Positions 61,023 to 64,000 of a stretch of DNA of 64,000 bases are shown piece after piece (position 1 is the first letter of the stretch; each line of letters begins with the position of its first letter). The notes under the pieces are model-generated. The model did no database searches, was not told the origin of the DNA, and was given only the letters and a program-made list of their open reading frames with translations. The DNA is from Bacteroidota bacterium (GTDB taxonomy: Bacteria; Bacteroidota; Bacteroidia; Flavobacteriales; Weeksellaceae): positions 124,001 to 188,000 of the forward strand of contig JAFAGO010000029.1 of assembly GCA_023422635.1 (NCBI GenBank), written 5' to 3'. Made by a program: the position numbers and the translations under genes.

Positions 61023-61718
61023 ATGAAAAGAGAAATAAAAACCACTTCCGACGGAAGTAAAACATTATATATCAATTCATTAAACGAAAACTATCATTCC
61101 CATCATGGCGCGCTCAACGAAGCGCGACATGTATTTATTGAAAATGGATTATATTTAGTAAATGATTACGAAATCAATATTTTAGAACTTGGTTTTGGAA
61201 CAGGACTGAACGTTTTGGTTACTTTTGATGCATTTTTAAAAAGTGACAAAAATCATATTATCAACTATTATTCTCTTGAAAAATACCCCATCACCTCCGA
61301 AGAAATTGAAGAATTGAATTACGATTCGCTATTCGAAAACGAGGAAGTTCGGGAATTATACCAAAAAATCCACGCAGCAGATTGGAATTCCTTACAAGAA
61401 ATTGCACCTCAGTTTAACCTCATGAAAATTGAAGATGATTTTTTCGAACTGAAAAACATTCAACTTCCACCAATTAACTTGGTTTATTTTGATTGCTTTG
61501 GTGCACGCGTTCAACCCGACCTTTGGGAAAAACCACTTTTTGAAATCGTAACGGAGAAGATGAAAGAAAACGGTTTATTAACCACTTATTCTTCAAAAGG
61601 TAGTGTACGCAGAATTCTTAAAGAATTAGGTTTTGAAGTGCAGAAAAAACCTGGGCCAACAGGAAAACGAGAAATGATTAATGCTATTTTACAACCTCAA
61701 GAAAATAAAATTTCTTAA
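61023..61718 (+). CDS. mnmD: tRNA 5-methylaminomethyl-2-thiouridine methyltransferase MnmD
   Basis: SAM-dependent final methylation of the mnm5s2U34 wobble base in some tRNAs (MnmC methyltransferase-domain homologue, DUF752). 231 aa from ATG 61023. SAM motif INILELGFGTGLNVLVTFDAF (about 46-66), acidic SLEKYP, and LVYFDCFGARVQPDLWE (about 151-167). The TTG at 61008 lies within the promoter and was not chosen. The Nudix gene follows 22 bp later. Confidence 0.9.
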   Translation: MKREIKTTSDGSKTLYINSLNENYHSHHGALNEARHVFIENGLYLVNDYEINILELGFGTGLNVLVTFDAFLKSDKNHIINYYSLEKYPITSEEIEELNYDSLFENEEVRELYQKIHAADWNSLQEIAPQFNLMKIEDDFFELKNIQLPPINLVYFDCFGARVQPDLWEKPLFEIVTEKMKENGLLTTYSSKGSVRRILKELGFEVQKKPGPTGKREMINAILQPQENKIS

Positions 61719-61740
61719 TTTTAAACATCAAAACAAAACA

Positions 61741-62160
61741 ATGATCGATAAAATTAATGTGCGCGTTTATGCTGCTGTTGTAAAAGACAAAAAAGTGTTG
61801 GTTCTGTACGAAGAATATGCGGGACAACACTTGATGAAAATGCCCGGTGGCGGTTTAGAGTTTGGTGAAGGAACTTTAGAATGCCTAAAACGAGAATTTG
61901 AAGAGGAACTCAACGTTCAAGTTCGAATTAAAGAACATCTCTATACACAAGAAGAATTTTTAACTTCAAGATTTCGCGAAAACGAGCAGTTGCTTACCAT
62001 CTACTATATTGCTGAAATAATCGATGAAAATGAATTTTTGATTTTAGATCCTTGCATCGAAAAAATAGATTGGCTCCCAATTGATCAACCCGGAAACCCT
62101 TTTGAACTGCCAATTGATAGAATTGCTTTTGAGAAGTTAAAAGAAAAATTTAAACCATAA
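61741..62160 (+). CDS. Nudix-domain hydrolase
   Basis: Pyrophosphohydrolase of nucleoside-diphosphate derivatives; substrate unknown. 139 aa with the Nudix box G-x5-E-x7-REFEEEL (GGGLEFGEGTLECLKREF, about 40-57). The ATG at 61741 is preferred; the frame open to 61681 overlaps mnmD and would add 20 residues of lysine/asparagine. It follows mnmD closely and likely shares its transcript. Confidence 0.88.
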   Translation: MIDKINVRVYAAVVKDKKVLVLYEEYAGQHLMKMPGGGLEFGEGTLECLKREFEEELNVQVRIKEHLYTQEEFLTSRFRENEQLLTIYYIAEIIDENEFLILDPCIEKIDWLPIDQPGNPFELPIDRIAFEKLKEKFKP

Positions 62161-62164
62161 AAAT

Positions 62165-62185
62165 AGCGCACTTTTACGGTGCGCT
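62165..62185. terminator. Hairpin after the Nudix gene
   Basis: AGCGCAC / GTGCGCT stem with a 7-nt loop, 5 bp after the stop, with TTACTTTTT following on the plus strand; converging with the DUF4294 gene. Confidence 0.75.
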
Positions 62186-62200
62186 TACTTTTTATATCGA

Positions 62201-62947
62201 TTAATCGTTCGGTACTTTGAAATCTAAATAACCTTCATACGGTTGTAGATAACCTGCATTCCAATTGGACTGCAGAAGAGATTCTAAAAATTCATCTGTT
62301 CTATCCACATGTGGATTATACGGAGTTTTTATGCTTACGTCGGCCATATTTCCCTTTACATTCCACCAAAAAGCAACCCAGCCGCCACGCAATTCTTTAA
62401 TAATATCATATACCGTTTTACCAGTAGCACGATTCATTAATTTTGCGAAAACGCGACCTTCAGTAGTGGTTAAATCCCGAAGCTGCGCTTCATATTGATC
62501 CGCTAATTCTTCCTGCCGTTTTTTAATATACTGTCGTTTATTTCCAGCGTTCAAATCATCCATTTGGGTTTTGATTTCGCGATACTGCTCTAAAGCTTCC
62601 AGAAAAAGCGGGTAAACACGATACAATTTTTTATTAATGAAAAAATAGTAATTGCGATCAAGCTGATTGTTGAATCTTGGTTTCTGAACCAATTTCAATT
62701 CATCCATCACCACCACTGTTTCACCATCAATGTCGTATATTTTTGCTTTTTGTCTTTGATCGTAGTAATATTTCTGGCCATATTCATCTACTTGCAAATC
62801 GCCCGGACTGTGCTCGCTTAAAGGTTTTGCAATTACATCGTCGTTTTGTGCGAAAGAAAGCATTCCAAAAAACAAAGGCATTACTAAAAAAAATCTCCTA
62901 AAAATCATTATTTTTGACCTCATTATTTTAACTCTCATAAGCTTCAA
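62201..62947 (-). CDS. DUF4294 protein, exported
   Basis: Bacteroidota-specific DUF4294 protein. 248 aa (signal peptide, possibly from the internal Met at residue 14: FFLVMPLFFGMLSFAQ). Domain features: YYFFINKKLYRVYPLFLEALEQ, QYIKKRQEELADQYEAQLRDLTTTEGRVFAKLMNRATGKTVYDII, GGWVAFWWNVKGNMADVSIKTPYNP. Function unknown, presumably periplasmic. Short divergent gap (18 bp) to the M42 peptidase. Confidence 0.85.
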   Translation of the reverse strand: MKLMRVKIMRSKIMIFRRFFLVMPLFFGMLSFAQNDDVIAKPLSEHSPGDLQVDEYGQKYYYDQRQKAKIYDIDGETVVVMDELKLVQKPRFNNQLDRNYYFFINKKLYRVYPLFLEALEQYREIKTQMDDLNAGNKRQYIKKRQEELADQYEAQLRDLTTTEGRVFAKLMNRATGKTVYDIIKELRGGWVAFWWNVKGNMADVSIKTPYNPHVDRTDEFLESLLQSNWNAGYLQPYEGYLDFKVPND

Positions 62948-62965
62948 AAATTATTCCTTTTTTAT

Positions 62966-64000
62966 ATGAAATTCGAAAAGAAATCACTCAAATTTTTAGA
63001 AGAGTATTTAAACACCTCTTCACCAACCGGATACGAACATTTAGGCCAAAAAGTTTGGATGAATTACATTCAACCTTATGTTGATAAGATTGAAGTAGAC
63101 CATTACGGAACCTGCTACGGAATTATTAATCCTGAAGCCGATTTTAAAGTGGTAATTGAAGCCCATGCTGATGAAATTTCTTGGTATGTGAATTATATTA
63201 CCGATGATGGATTAATTTACGTTATCCGAAATGGTGGTTCAGACCAAATGATTGCGCCTTCAAAAGTAGTGCACATTCACGGTGAAAAAGGCATTGTAAA
63301 AGGCGTTTTCGGTTGGCCAGCGATCCACACAAGAGGTGTTAATGCAAATGAACCCGTGCCTAAAATTGAAAATATTTTTATCGATTGCGGTGCCACTTCA
63401 AAGCAAGAAGTAGAAGATCTTGGAATTTTCGTAGGATGTATGATCACCTATCCTGACGAGTTTTTTGAAATGAATGAGCGCTATTTTGTTTGTCGCGCTT
63501 TGGATAATAGAATTGGTGGATTTATGATTGCGGAAGTGGCTCGACTTTTAAAAGAAAATAAAAAAGAACTTCCCTTTGGTTTATACATTACGAATTCCGT
63601 ACAAGAAGAAGTTGGACTGTATGGCGCCGATATGATTGCAGATTCTATACAACCCAACATTGCAATTGTAACCGATGTTACCCACGATACCACAACGCCA
63701 ATGATCGATAAAAAGAAAGAAGGCGACCAAAAATGTGGCGATGGACCTGTTGTTTTTTTCGCACCAAGCGTTCATCATACCATTCGTGAATTGATTATTA
63801 ACACCGCAAATAAAAAAGAAATTCCATTTCAAAGAGCAGCTGCTAGCAGAGCAACAGGAACCGATACTGATGCATTTGCACATTCCAACGGAGGCGTTCC
63901 GAGTGCATTAATTTCTCTGCCGTTACGATATATGCATACTACAGTGGAAATGGTTTCTAAAGAAGATGTTGGAAACGTAATTCAACTTATTTATGAAACT
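62966..64000 (+). CDS. M42-family glutamyl/tetrahedral aminopeptidase (3' end outside window)
   Basis: Cytoplasmic dizinc aminopeptidase of the tetrahedral TET type (CelM/FrvX). 345 codons read from ATG 62966 without a stop to the edge. Metal ligands: IEAHADEISW (His/Asp, about 69-78), CRALDNRIGG (Asp), VQEEVGLYGAD (Glu-Glu, about 214-224), VTDVTHDTTTP (Asp, about 236-246), and a late His in RYMHTTVEM (about 327-335). All expected ligands visible so far. The remaining ~15-20 residues lie outside the window. Confidence 0.94.
   Translation, partial: MKFEKKSLKFLEEYLNTSSPTGYEHLGQKVWMNYIQPYVDKIEVDHYGTCYGIINPEADFKVVIEAHADEISWYVNYITDDGLIYVIRNGGSDQMIAPSKVVHIHGEKGIVKGVFGWPAIHTRGVNANEPVPKIENIFIDCGATSKQEVEDLGIFVGCMITYPDEFFEMNERYFVCRALDNRIGGFMIAEVARLLKENKKELPFGLYITNSVQEEVGLYGADMIADSIQPNIAIVTDVTHDTTTPMIDKKKEGDQKCGDGPVVFFAPSVHHTIRELIINTANKKEIPFQRAAASRATGTDTDAFAHSNGGVPSALISLPLRYMHTTVEMVSKEDVGNVIQLIYET

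Overview
The window is low-GC chromosomal DNA of a Flavobacteriia bacterium, most likely from the Weeksellaceae (Chryseobacterium-like) group. This rests on the gene content: SusC-style and siderophore TonB receptors, a PPIase resembling GldI, topoisomerase IV genes in a flavobacterial arrangement, and a COG1579 protein. It also rests on repeated TAnnTTTG promoter elements just upstream of start codons, which is the Bacteroidota -7 consensus. Genus placement is an inference; no rRNA is present.

Layout. 1-9.2 kb: pyruvate dehydrogenase E2 (cut by the window edge) and E1 alpha, then a minus-strand run parE / small membrane protein / parC / lipid A deacylase-like protein / rhomboid. 9.5-10.8 kb: two plus-strand envelope genes whose 5' ends look frameshifted. 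10.9-22.4 kb: minus-strand housekeeping genes (YchF, ferritin, PurU, MscS channel, RRM protein, GHL10 lipoprotein, TonB receptor, TypA, DUF202). 22.5-25.6 kb: Tex and an oxidoreductase, followed by a ~200-bp MITE-like repeat. 25.9-35.7 kb: anion symporter plus porin, siderophore receptor, a plug-domain protein without a barrel, and an M28 peptidase.

35.894-42.182 kb: a 6.3-kb integrated mobile element in the 3' end of a tRNA-Arg(CCG) gene. It is bounded by 18-bp direct repeats and carries a tyrosine integrase, matching tandem arm-type repeats at both ends, a HigBA toxin-antitoxin pair, an excisionase-like HTH protein, three unrecognised proteins (89, 316 and 135 aa), and a protein resembling phage II/X-type replication initiators. 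The most interesting signal lies at the end of that last gene: a single 20-nt sequence nearly identical to the Cas12a (type V-A) crRNA repeat, followed by a guide-length stretch and a T-tract, with no cas genes or second repeat in the window. It could be a solitary-repeat RNA (anti-CRISPR-like decoy or a mini crRNA) carried by the element. The element also seems to supply a replacement terminator for the tRNA gene it invaded.

42.3-64 kb: TPR protein plus outer-membrane barrel; an intergenic region with two perfect inverted DnaA boxes (oriC or DnaA-regulated promoter candidate); amino acid permease; HemN; acyl-CoA dehydrogenase divergent from a long-chain acyl-CoA ligase (fatty acid oxidation); Nif3 with a zinc-ribbon protein that has lost all its cysteines; a RES/Xre toxin-antitoxin pair; a voltage-sensor K+ channel with a C-terminal zinc ribbon; GldI-like and cyclophilin-FKBP lipoproteins; IlvE; MnmD; Nudix; DUF4294; and an M42 peptidase cut by the right edge.
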